Positions 47,330 through 54,967 of a stretch of DNA of 64,000 bases are shown piece by piece. Both the position numbers and the translations under genes were made by a program. The number at the start of each line of letters is the position of its first letter. Positions within the stretch are counted from its first letter, which is position 1. The stretch spans positions 44,045 to 108,044 of the forward strand of contig CACNWB010000003.1 of NCBI GenBank assembly GCA_902624095.1, in the 5' to 3' direction. The notes under the pieces were generated by a model that saw nothing but the letters and a program-made list of their open reading frames with translations, had not been told where the DNA came from and searched no databases. Source of the stretch: an uncultured PS1 clade bacterium. Its GTDB lineage: Bacteria; Pseudomonadota; Alphaproteobacteria; RS24.

Positions 47330-48163
47330 ATGGATAAGAACAAAAAAATATTACTGATTGGCGGCGGCAAAATGGGCAGTGCCCTGCTTGGGGGCTGGCT
47401 GAAAAGCGGTCTGTCGACAAAACAATTCTGTGTGCAGGAGCCAAATCCGGCCGCCGCGCTCATTGCGCTGGGCGTGGATGTTGTGCAGCAAGCCGGCCCC
47501 GATTTTTCACCCGATATAGTGGTGCTTGCCATCAAACCGCAAATGGCCGCGCAAGTGATACCTGATGTGGCGGTAACCCTGCTGGAGGCCTGCTTGGTCA
47601 TATCGTTGATGGCGGGAACATCAATTGCCACATTAAGCGATTTGGCCGGTGCCAAGCATTATTTTATCCGCACCATGCCCAACACACCGGCAGCGCTGGG
47701 GCGTGGTATTTCAGCGCTGGTTGCTGAGGCAGAAGTGCCCGCCGACTTGCGCGATGCCGCCGAATGGTTGATGCAGGCGGTGGGCGACACGGTATGGCTT
47801 TCGCGCGAAGACCAGATTAATGCCGTAACCGCGATTAGCGGGTCGGGCCCGGCTTATGTGTTTCAAATGGCCGAAGCCCTGGCGAGCAGTGGCGAGGCGC
47901 TGGGGCTTGAACCAGCCATCGCCAAGCGGCTTGCCTATCAGACTGTATCGGGCGCCGGCGCCATGCTGGATGTTGCCGTTGCCGGCCCTGATGTTGACGC
48001 CAGACAATTGCGTCGCGATGTGACTTCGCCCGGCGGCACGACTGAAGCGGCACTTGGAATATTGGCGGGTGAGACCGGTCTTGGCGATTTGATGCGGCGG
48101 ACAACGTCAGCCGCGTTTCAGCGCGCCAGCGATTTGGCGGGGCCGGAAGACGACAAGAATTAG
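47330..48163 (+). CDS. proC: Pyrroline-5-carboxylate reductase
   Basis: ProC reduces pyrroline-5-carboxylate to proline with NADPH. The 277 residues show the Rossmann motif IGGGKMGSALLGGW (10-23), MAGTSIATL, RTMPNTPAALGRGISAL, and the C-terminal signature VTSPGGTTEAALGIL. It lies 15 bases after the YbjN-domain gene, forming an ybjN-proC pair, and converges on the histidine kinase (seven bases). Confidence 0.96.
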   Translation: MDKNKKILLIGGGKMGSALLGGWLKSGLSTKQFCVQEPNPAAALIALGVDVVQQAGPDFSPDIVVLAIKPQMAAQVIPDVAVTLLEACLVISLMAGTSIATLSDLAGAKHYFIRTMPNTPAALGRGISALVAEAEVPADLRDAAEWLMQAVGDTVWLSREDQINAVTAISGSGPAYVFQMAEALASSGEALGLEPAIAKRLAYQTVSGAGAMLDVAVAGPDVDARQLRRDVTSPGGTTEAALGILAGETGLGDLMRRTTSAAFQRASDLAGPEDDKN

Positions 48164-48170
48164 GCTTGAA

Positions 48171-49508
48171 CTAAGCGGGAATTGAAATGCGCGCCTGCAG
48201 GCCGCCCAGATTGCTTTGGTCGAGGGTAATGTCGCCGCCATGTCCGCGCGCGATGTCGCGGGCAATGGCCAGCCCAAGGCCAGTGCCGCCCATTTGCGCT
48301 GTGCGTGCATCATCCAGACGATAAAATGGCCGGAACACATCTTCTCGGTTTTCCGCCGGAATGCCAGTACCGTTGTCATCGATCGTGATTATAACATTTG
48401 TGCCGTCCGGGTCACGTCGGGCGGCGACATGCACCAACTTTGCATGCGCGCAGGCATTATTGACTAAATTAGTGACACATCGGCGCAGTGCGTTGTGCTT
48501 CACTCGCAATGTTTCGTCAAAAGGGTCATTAAATCGCAGTTGAACATCCGGCCATCGTCGTTCAGCATCTCTACAAAGTTGCTCTAAAAATAAACCAAAA
48601 TCGATGTCGGTGGCTTTCTCCCCCTGATATCCTCGAGCGAAGTCAAGGTAATCTTCGAGCATGTCTTCCATTTCGACAATATCCGAACTCAGGTCCTGAA
48701 TTTCAGTGGCTTGCGGCAGCATGGCAAGTTGCAGTTTCAGGCGGGTGAGGGGGGTACGCAAATCGTGGCTGACTCCGGCCAGCATGGTTGTGCGCTGCTC
48801 GATTTGGCGCTGAATGCGGTCGCGCATTTCGATAAAGGAAGCCGATGCGCGGCGCACTTCCGAAGCCCCGCTCGGGCGAAACTCCGGCGTGTCGCGGCCT
48901 TTGCCGAACTCTTCGGCGGCTTCGGCAAGGCGCTGGATCGGGCGAATTTGATTGCGCAGAAAAATGCCTGAAATCATCAACAGAATGACCGATGTGCCGA
49001 CCATCCATATGATGAAAATATGGGTATTGGTCGCATAGACGCGTTTTTTCTGAGTCAGCACCCGCATCACCTCGCCTGGCAGTAAAACGCGAATATCGAC
49101 GTAATTTTCATAAGTTGTCGTGTCGACCCAGAAGGGGCGCCCGATTTGCGAGGCAAGCTCGCGCGACAGCGATTGGTGCAACAGCGCGACAATCGGCGGC
49201 GGGTCGGCTTCGGGCAGGGTTTCACCGGGCAGAAACGCGACGCTCATAGACAGTGTGTCGCCGGCAAGTTGGCTCAGCAATTCGCTATTGCTGCCCTGCT
49301 CGCGCATGCGTAAATCAGCGAGAATCGAGATGTCCGATACAGCCGCGCGTGACAGTCGCTGTGTCACCGTTGTCCAGTGGCGCTCCATAAACACAAACGC
49401 CACGATGATTTGCGTGATAACAACCGGCACAACCACGATAAGTAGCGAACGCGGAAACAGACCGGTCGGCATATAAGCTTTCACAAAGGCTGCTGGGTTA
49501 AACCACAT
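48171..49508 (-). CDS. Sensor histidine kinase, EnvZ-like
   Basis: The 445-residue kinase has a first membrane helix (about 20-42), a periplasmic domain of about 120 residues, a second helix (about 164-185), a HAMP linker, the dimerisation H-box AGVSHDLRTPLTRLKLQL (phospho-acceptor His248), and an ATPase domain with the N-box VTNLVNNACAHA and G-boxes DNGTGIP and GGTGLGLAIA. This is the EnvZ type. ATG 49508 overlaps the regulator gene by 11 bases; TTG 49520 is an alternative. The signal is unknown. Confidence 0.92.
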   Translation of the reverse strand: MWFNPAAFVKAYMPTGLFPRSLLIVVVPVVITQIIVAFVFMERHWTTVTQRLSRAAVSDISILADLRMREQGSNSELLSQLAGDTLSMSVAFLPGETLPEADPPPIVALLHQSLSRELASQIGRPFWVDTTTYENYVDIRVLLPGEVMRVLTQKKRVYATNTHIFIIWMVGTSVILLMISGIFLRNQIRPIQRLAEAAEEFGKGRDTPEFRPSGASEVRRASASFIEMRDRIQRQIEQRTTMLAGVSHDLRTPLTRLKLQLAMLPQATEIQDLSSDIVEMEDMLEDYLDFARGYQGEKATDIDFGLFLEQLCRDAERRWPDVQLRFNDPFDETLRVKHNALRRCVTNLVNNACAHAKLVHVAARRDPDGTNVIITIDDNGTGIPAENREDVFRPFYRLDDARTAQMGGTGLGLAIARDIARGHGGDITLDQSNLGGLQARISIPA

Positions 49509-50211
49509 TTTTCTGGTCAACTCTCAATACATATCCGGTGCCGCGTACGGTTTGCAAATAAAGCGGGTCGCGCGGATCAGTTTCAATTTTACGACGCAAA
49601 CGGTTAATTTGAACATCAATGGCGCGCTCGGAAATGTCCTCGCCATCGGCGAGTTTTAACCGCGAGACTATGCGCCCTGGCGCGGCTGTCAAATGACGCA
49701 GCAATTCGATATCGCGCGTTGTAAGCGTCACACGGGCACCAGCTTTTGTTAACTCGCCGCGGGCATAGTTGAACACAAAATCTCCGAAACAAATTTCTTC
49801 CGGTGGGTCCAGCAAATCGTCCTCGGTGATGCTTCGACGCAGAATATTTTGAATCCGCAATAGAAGTTCTTTCGGGTCAAAGGGCTTGGGCAAATAATCA
49901 TCTGCACCCATTGCTAGGCCTTCAATACGCTGCTCAACCTCGGCGCGTGCTGTCAGGAGCAAAATGGGTACCGCGTTTTGTTCTTTGCGCAGATGTTCGG
50001 TAAATTCCAGCCCGTTAATGCCTGGCATCATGACATCCAACACCAAAAGATCATAGGTTAGTGCACCCATTTTTTCTTGCGCCTGCGTAGCATCCGCCGC
50101 TGCGCTTGTGCGATACCCATTATCGCTGAGATATTTTTTCAGTAATTCACGAATACGCGTGTCATCATCCACAATCAAAATATGCGGCGTTGCCTCGTCC
50201 GGAACCGACAT
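49498..50211 (-). CDS. OmpR/PhoB-type response regulator (PetR-like)
   Basis: The 237-residue regulator has a receiver domain with acidic residues 15-17 and phospho-acceptor Asp59 (LVLDVMMPG), Lys in PKPFDPKELLLR, and a C-terminal winged helix (RDIELLRHLTAAPGRIVSRLKL and RAIDVQINRLRRKIE). Its ATG shares a base with the stop of the MarR gene (TAATG). A MarR gene directly ahead of an OmpR-type regulator is the petP-petR arrangement of Rhodobacter, where PetR is needed for bc1 expression; the petABC operon is also in this window, but regulation between them is inference. Confidence 0.93.
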   Translation of the reverse strand: MSVPDEATPHILIVDDDTRIRELLKKYLSDNGYRTSAAADATQAQEKMGALTYDLLVLDVMMPGINGLEFTEHLRKEQNAVPILLLTARAEVEQRIEGLAMGADDYLPKPFDPKELLLRIQNILRRSITEDDLLDPPEEICFGDFVFNYARGELTKAGARVTLTTRDIELLRHLTAAPGRIVSRLKLADGEDISERAIDVQINRLRRKIETDPRDPLYLQTVRGTGYVLRVDQKNVV

Positions 50212-50726
50212 TATTCTTTTTGCTCCGGAGCAAGGCTTTTTGCCTTGCGCGAGGTTGCAATTAGATGATCGACATTCTCCCTGTCGGCTGGATTAATCAC
50301 CATTCGCATAACCTGCTTCCAGCTATTGAAAGTGGCTGTGTCTACCTCGGCCGCCACCTGCTCAAAACGTCCGATTTGCGGGGCGATAAGGTTGTCATGC
50401 AGCTTATGCCCTTTGGCTGTAAGGAACAAAAGGCGCTTGCGCCGGTCGTGAACGCCAATTTTTTGGTTGATATAGCCCTCGTCAATAAGTTCACGCAGAA
50501 CGCGCGCCAAACTCTGTTTAGTAACCCGCAATATGTTCAAAAGATTAGCAATGCTCAACCCGGGATTGCATCCGACAAAATGCAATACGCGGTGGTGCGC
50601 GCGTCCGAAACCGTGTTTTTGTAATATGGCATCTGGATCTGAAATAAAATCTCGGTACGAAAAAAACATCAATTCAATGGCGTCTTTAAAATCGTGTGAT
50701 CCCGACTGTTCTTTTACCTTTTTCAT
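50211..50726 (-). CDS. MarR-family regulator (PetP-like)
   Basis: The 171-residue protein has a winged helix-turn-helix typical of MarR: HRVLHFVGCNPGLSIANLLNILRVTKQSLARVLRELIDEGYINQ, followed by the wing DRRKRLLFLTAKG. It heads the MarR-response regulator-kinase operon with overlapping stop and start. It is divergent from the aminotransferase gene (148 bases between starts). In Rhodobacter the equivalent PetP precedes PetR; its effector is not known. Confidence 0.9.
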   Translation of the reverse strand: MKKVKEQSGSHDFKDAIELMFFSYRDFISDPDAILQKHGFGRAHHRVLHFVGCNPGLSIANLLNILRVTKQSLARVLRELIDEGYINQKIGVHDRRKRLLFLTAKGHKLHDNLIAPQIGRFEQVAAEVDTATFNSWKQVMRMVINPADRENVDHLIATSRKAKSLAPEQKE

Positions 50727-50780
50727 CGGCGTCTTTCGGTGTTAACCATCATAACCACGCCTCAAAATAAGTCAGCTTTA

Positions 50781-50809
50781 TTGACATATAATGAGCACGT
50801 TGATAGCTT
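50781..50809 (+). promoter_or_regulatory. ilvE: Promoter for the ilvE-type gene
   Basis: TTGACA (50781-50786) is a perfect -35; TAGCTT (50804-50809), 17 bases on, is a weak -10. The A+T-rich spacer could also hold an operator of the divergent MarR protein, but I see no clear long palindrome. Confidence 0.45.
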
Positions 50810-50874
50810 AAGAATACATAAAAAAAATGTTTTCGCCAAATATACGAAATTCCGGTTAAAGGACAGCTAACTCT

Positions 50875-51753
50875 ATGGATGGTGCGTTTGACCAACGTGA
50901 CGGCTTTATTTGGATGAACGGGGCGCTCATCCCGTGGACGGATGCGCGTGTGCATGTTCTTACCCATGGTCTGCACTATGCCTCGAGCGTGTTCGAAGGT
51001 GAGCGCGCCTATGCGGGGGCGATTTTCAAATTACGCGAACATACAGAGCGTCTAATTTATTCGGCCAAAGAGCTGGGGTTTGAAATTCCTTATACTGCCA
51101 GTGAAATTGATGCGGCCTGCATTGAAACACTTGAAGCCAACGGCCTTGTTGACGGTTATCTGCGTCCGGTCGCGTGGCGCGGCAGCGAAATGATGGGTGT
51201 GTCAGCACAAAATAACCGGATTAATCTTGCCATTGCTGCTTGGGAATGGCCGTCTTATTTCGCCCCCGAAGAACGGCTCAAGGGTATTCGCCTTGATATG
51301 GCAGACTACCGCCGACCTTCACCCGAAACTGCACCCTGCCACGCCAAGGCCGCTGGCCTATATATGATTTGCACGCTGTCCAAGCACGCGGCCGAAAGCA
51401 ATGGATATGCCGACGCGCTTATGTTGGACTGGCGCGGCCGCGTGGCCGAGGCAACCGGAGCCAATGTTTTTTTTGTGGATAACGGTGTTTTGCACACGCC
51501 TGAGCCCGACTGCTTTCTGGATGGTATCACGCGACGCACGGTGATGGATCTGGCACGCGCCCGTGGGCTGGAAATTATTGAGCGCGCCATCATGCCTGAA
51601 GAGATGGAAAATTTCAGCGAATGTTTCATCACTGGAACGGCGGCAGAAGTTACGCCTGTTTCCGAAATCGGTCCGTATAAATTCAACCCTGGCGATATCA
51701 GCATTAACCTGCTGAATGACTATCTCGCGCTGGTCGGCGGAGACACTGCGTAA
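50875..51753 (+). CDS. ilvE: Branched-chain amino acid aminotransferase
   Basis: This fold-type IV PLP enzyme transfers amino groups between glutamate and the oxo-acids of leucine, isoleucine and valine. The 292 residues show THGLHYASSVFEGERAY (30-46), RPVAWRG, PLP Lys158 in HAKAAGLYM, EATGANVFFV, and FLDGITRRTVMDLAR. D-amino-acid or aminodeoxychorismate lyase relatives are possible, but the N-terminal block favours IlvE. It completes the pathway begun by ilvBHC. AAAGGA lies about nine bases before ATG 50875. Confidence 0.92.
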   Translation: MDGAFDQRDGFIWMNGALIPWTDARVHVLTHGLHYASSVFEGERAYAGAIFKLREHTERLIYSAKELGFEIPYTASEIDAACIETLEANGLVDGYLRPVAWRGSEMMGVSAQNNRINLAIAAWEWPSYFAPEERLKGIRLDMADYRRPSPETAPCHAKAAGLYMICTLSKHAAESNGYADALMLDWRGRVAEATGANVFFVDNGVLHTPEPDCFLDGITRRTVMDLARARGLEIIERAIMPEEMENFSECFITGTAAEVTPVSEIGPYKFNPGDISINLLNDYLALVGGDTA

Positions 51754-51809
51754 AAGGCTTTTTTTCCGTTCGCGAACATGGCACAATTTGCCCAACAGAG
51801 GGGTGCGTC

Positions 51810-52430
51810 ATGGGTTTTTACAATAAATATGTTTTGCCGCGGTTTTTGAACGCAGCCTGCGGTACCAAACCGATTATCAAGCAGCGCGAAAAAGTTGTGC
51901 CTGCTTGCACCGGACGGGTGCTGGAGGTTGGCATAGGGTCAGGGCTGAACCTGTCCTTTTATGATCCCGACAAGGTGGATATGGTTTTCGGACTGGAGCC
52001 AGCCCCTGAAATGGTGGCGCGCGCCAAGCCGCTGGCTGAAAAGGCTGCTTTTCCGGTTGAATTTATCGACCTGCCCGGTGAGGAAATTCCGCTTGAAGAC
52101 AACAGCGTTGATACTGTTCTTCTGACCTATACGCTCTGCACCATCCCCGAAACGCTGGCCGCAATGGAAGGCATGCGGCGGGTGTTGAAGCCGGGCGGCA
52201 CTTTGCTGTTTTCCGAACATGGCCGCGCGCCCGATGCCGCGGTGCAAAAATGGCAAGACCGGCTCAATGGCGTTTGGGGCCGCATTGCCGGCGGGTGCAA
52301 TATCAACCGCGATATTCCGACATTGATTGAAGAGGGCGGGTTTAAAATCATCGATATGGATGCCATGTATGTGCCTTCCACCCCGCGCATACTCGGCTTC
52401 ACCTATTGGGGCACGGCGCAGATCCGCTAA
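51810..52430 (+). CDS. Class I SAM-dependent methyltransferase (UbiE/METTL7-like)
   Basis: The 206-residue protein has the SAM motif RVLEVGIGSGLNLSFYD (residues 31-47), FGLEPAPEM (motif II acidic residue), DTVLLTYTLCTIPE, and RRVLKPGGTLLFSEHG. It resembles small UbiE-like or METTL7-like methyltransferases; the substrate is unknown. ATG 51810 follows GAGGGGTGC. The gene lies between ilvE and the SOS cassette on the same strand; neither neighbour explains it. Confidence 0.87.
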   Translation: MGFYNKYVLPRFLNAACGTKPIIKQREKVVPACTGRVLEVGIGSGLNLSFYDPDKVDMVFGLEPAPEMVARAKPLAEKAAFPVEFIDLPGEEIPLEDNSVDTVLLTYTLCTIPETLAAMEGMRRVLKPGGTLLFSEHGRAPDAAVQKWQDRLNGVWGRIAGGCNINRDIPTLIEEGGFKIIDMDAMYVPSTPRILGFTYWGTAQIR

Positions 52431-52467
52431 ATTTTCCAAAATTATATGCTGTAAGCCCATCTTGGTC

Positions 52468-52507
52468 TTGACTCTGGCTGTTGCTTAAAATAGAACAAAA
52501 CAAGAAC
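52468..52507 (+). promoter_or_regulatory. imuA: SOS promoter: -35/-10 with overlapping LexA box
   Basis: TTGACT (52468-52473) and TAGAAC (52491-52496) are 17 bases apart. GAAC (52493-52496), seven bases, GAAC (52504-52507) is the exact alphaproteobacterial LexA site (GTTC-N7-GTTC on the other strand) and covers the -10. LexA would therefore repress the cassette until DNA damage. It lies 28 bases before imuA. Confidence 0.88.
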
Positions 52508-52535
52508 AAAACTCTGATTACAGTCTTGTAGATTA

Positions 52536-53309
52536 ATGCGTGAAAAAAAATATCAGGCAGAGCAGCGCCGCCTGGCGGTTAACCGTCTACGGCACAAGCT
52601 CCGGAAGTTTGAGCTGGTGCCGACGGCGGGGGAAGCCGTACCCAGCGGCTTTGAGGCCATTGATGCCTGCCTGTCGCCGCATCACGGCCTGTTGCGCGGC
52701 GGTTTGCATGAAATCTGCGCGGCAAAAACCGGTGATTTTGCCAGTGCTTCGGGGTTTGGCGCGCATCTGGCGGCGCAATTTGCCGATGGCAATGCCGTGG
52801 TGTCCGGCCAGACCCGACAATCTGTCGGTGAGCATGGCCGGCCCTATGCGCTGGCCTTGCCGACGGTTGGGCTTATCCGGCAGCAGCTCATTCATATTAA
52901 CGGGGCGGATCTGCCGGATTTGTTGTGGGCCACGGAAGAGGCGCTGGGTTGTCCGGCGGTTGGGTGCGTGGTGCTGATGAGCCTTGAGCAGGCACCCGAT
53001 TTTACCGCCAGCCGCCGGTTGAGCATGGCGTGTCGTGCGGTCGGGCGGCCATTGGTGTTAGTGCTGGGTGCCGAAGCGGGCCAAGCCTCAACAACGGCTA
53101 CAACGCGCTGGCAAATCTCCGCAGCCCCGAATAATAGCTGGCAGGTGCGCCTGCAGCGTTTGCGCGGCAGTTTTGAGCGTCCACCGCCCATGGCAGGTTG
53201 GCAGGTTTTTCCATGGCGCGAAACCTTGCCCGTTTCTGATGATACTGTTTCCGATAACACGGCACCTGAAAGCGCGTCCGTGCATGCCACAGCCGCTTAC
53301 AGCAGTTAG
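52536..53309 (+). CDS. imuA: ImuA, translesion mutagenesis accessory protein
   Basis: The 257-residue protein is a RecA/SulA-like ImuA: SGFEAIDACLSPHHGLLRGGLHEICA near the start, YALALPTVGLIRQQLIHINGADLPDLLWATEEAL in the middle, and a Trp-rich end. In Caulobacter and other bacteria ImuA works with ImuB and DnaE2 in damage-induced mutagenesis. The Walker-type lysine is not evident. The last 25 residues are Ser/Thr/Ala-rich and look unstructured. It follows the LexA-controlled promoter and precedes imuB by 17 bases. Confidence 0.92.
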   Translation: MREKKYQAEQRRLAVNRLRHKLRKFELVPTAGEAVPSGFEAIDACLSPHHGLLRGGLHEICAAKTGDFASASGFGAHLAAQFADGNAVVSGQTRQSVGEHGRPYALALPTVGLIRQQLIHINGADLPDLLWATEEALGCPAVGCVVLMSLEQAPDFTASRRLSMACRAVGRPLVLVLGAEAGQASTTATTRWQISAAPNNSWQVRLQRLRGSFERPPPMAGWQVFPWRETLPVSDDTVSDNTAPESASVHATAAYSS

Positions 53310-53326
53310 ATTGGGGTGCTTGTATC

Positions 53327-54967
53327 ATGCCACAATCCACGCCACACGTGCCACCACAAGTGCCTGTTCTGCCCACCCTCGATACTGCGCCGACCGGACG
53401 GCGTATCGTGGCAATCTGGTTTCCCCATTGGCTGAGTGAAATCGTCATGCCGGCTGAAAAGCGCGATATGCCTTTTGTGCTGGCCGAACACCAGCGCGGA
53501 ACACAACGTCTGGCGGCGGTCAATATCGCTGCCGAGGCTTGCGGCCTCCACACCGGCATGGCGCTGGCCGATGCGCGCGTGCTGGTGCCTGACATGCATA
53601 TTGAGATGCTCGATCCGGCGCGGGGTGCGGCCGCGCTCGATAAATGCGCCCGCTGGTTGCGCCGCTATACCCCATGGGTCGGTGCTGATACGCATCCCGA
53701 CAGCCACGGCTTGTTGCTCGACATAAGTGGTTGCGCACATTTGTTTGGCGGCGAACGCCGCATGCTCGACGACATGCGGGCGCGGTTCAACCGTCGGGGT
53801 ATCACTTGCTGTGTCGCCGTGGCTGATACAATCGGCAGCGCCTGGGCATTGGCGCATTACGGGCCGGACAGCCTAATCATCGCCCCGTCCGGCCATGGCG
53901 CCGATGCGGTGATGGATTTGCCGCCAGGTGCTTTGCGCCTGCCCGAAGATGCGTGCGATCTGTGCCGGCGTCTGGGGCTTGATAGCGTCGCAGCGTTGGC
54001 GGCGTTTCCACGTACATCCCTGACGCGCCGCTTCGGACCCTATCCGGTGATGCGGCTGGAGCAAGCGCTGGGGCAGGCGGGTGAAATGCTCAATCCATGT
54101 GTACCGGCGCCGGAATTTATCGTGCGGGAAAACCTTACACAGGGGATAACACAACTCGATGTTATTGCCAGCCTCACGCAAAATATGTGCGCGACGCTGG
54201 CCGCGAAACTTTTTACCGCCGGTCAGGGGGCTACGCGGCTCGATCTTGTTTTGACCCGTGCCGACAATGAGATGCAGGCACTGTCGGTGCGTCTGGCGGC
54301 ACCTTCAGCTGAGGCTGACCATTTGGCGCGATTGCTGGCGACGCGCCTTGAGCGTATGTCGCGGGGGTTTGACGCCGGATGCGGGGTTGAAACCTTATGT
54401 CTTGCGGCCAGTGCCACGGCTAACGTCATCACGCCTCAAGCCCCGCTAACGCTTGGGCACAAGGCTTTCAAAGCACCTCCTGTTGCGGTATTGGCTAGCC
54501 TGTTTGATCGGCTGGCCGGGCGTTTGGGGCCGCAAGTTGTCGTGCGTCCTGTCGTGCATGCGTCACATATCCCAGAACATGCGGTCGGCTATCGGCCGGT
54601 GCATGCTGCCCCGCTTTCTGGCGAGGCCGATGATGCGGGACTGTCGACCGCTACCGCACCAGAGCCGCAAATGCGCCCGCTCTTCATGTTGTGTGCGCCC
54701 GAACCCATTGAGGTGATTGCCGAGATTCCCGAGGGTGCGCCCTACCGGTTTCGTTGGCGGCGTGTGCTGCACGAAGTGGCCCGCGCACAAGGGCCCGAAC
54801 GCATCAGCCCGGAATGGTGGCCCTCGGCGCGCCGGCATAACAGCCTGACCCGTGATTATTTCCGCGTGGAAGATCGTAACGGGTGTCGCTTCTGGATTTA
54901 TCGTGACGGGCTTTACGGGCGCGAAACCGGACGTGTGCGCTGGTTCATGCACGGGATGTTTCCGTGA
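53327..54967 (+). CDS. imuB: ImuB, catalytically inactive Y-family polymerase
   Basis: The 546-residue protein has the Y-family fold (palm/fingers about 27-200, HhH thumb about 200-260, little finger to about 350), with VAIWFPHW in place of the catalytic first aspartate, AEACGLHTGMALADARVLVP, and DISGCAHLFGGE. ImuB is a non-catalytic adaptor that recruits DnaE2 to the clamp. The site where a QLxLF clamp motif is expected reads Gln371-Ala-Pro-Leu-Thr-Leu. The C-terminal RVEDRNGCRFWIYRDGLYGRE is typical. The stop overlaps the dnaE2 start (GTGA). Confidence 0.94.
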   Translation: MPQSTPHVPPQVPVLPTLDTAPTGRRIVAIWFPHWLSEIVMPAEKRDMPFVLAEHQRGTQRLAAVNIAAEACGLHTGMALADARVLVPDMHIEMLDPARGAAALDKCARWLRRYTPWVGADTHPDSHGLLLDISGCAHLFGGERRMLDDMRARFNRRGITCCVAVADTIGSAWALAHYGPDSLIIAPSGHGADAVMDLPPGALRLPEDACDLCRRLGLDSVAALAAFPRTSLTRRFGPYPVMRLEQALGQAGEMLNPCVPAPEFIVRENLTQGITQLDVIASLTQNMCATLAAKLFTAGQGATRLDLVLTRADNEMQALSVRLAAPSAEADHLARLLATRLERMSRGFDAGCGVETLCLAASATANVITPQAPLTLGHKAFKAPPVAVLASLFDRLAGRLGPQVVVRPVVHASHIPEHAVGYRPVHAAPLSGEADDAGLSTATAPEPQMRPLFMLCAPEPIEVIAEIPEGAPYRFRWRRVLHEVARAQGPERISPEWWPSARRHNSLTRDYFRVEDRNGCRFWIYRDGLYGRETGRVRWFMHGMFP

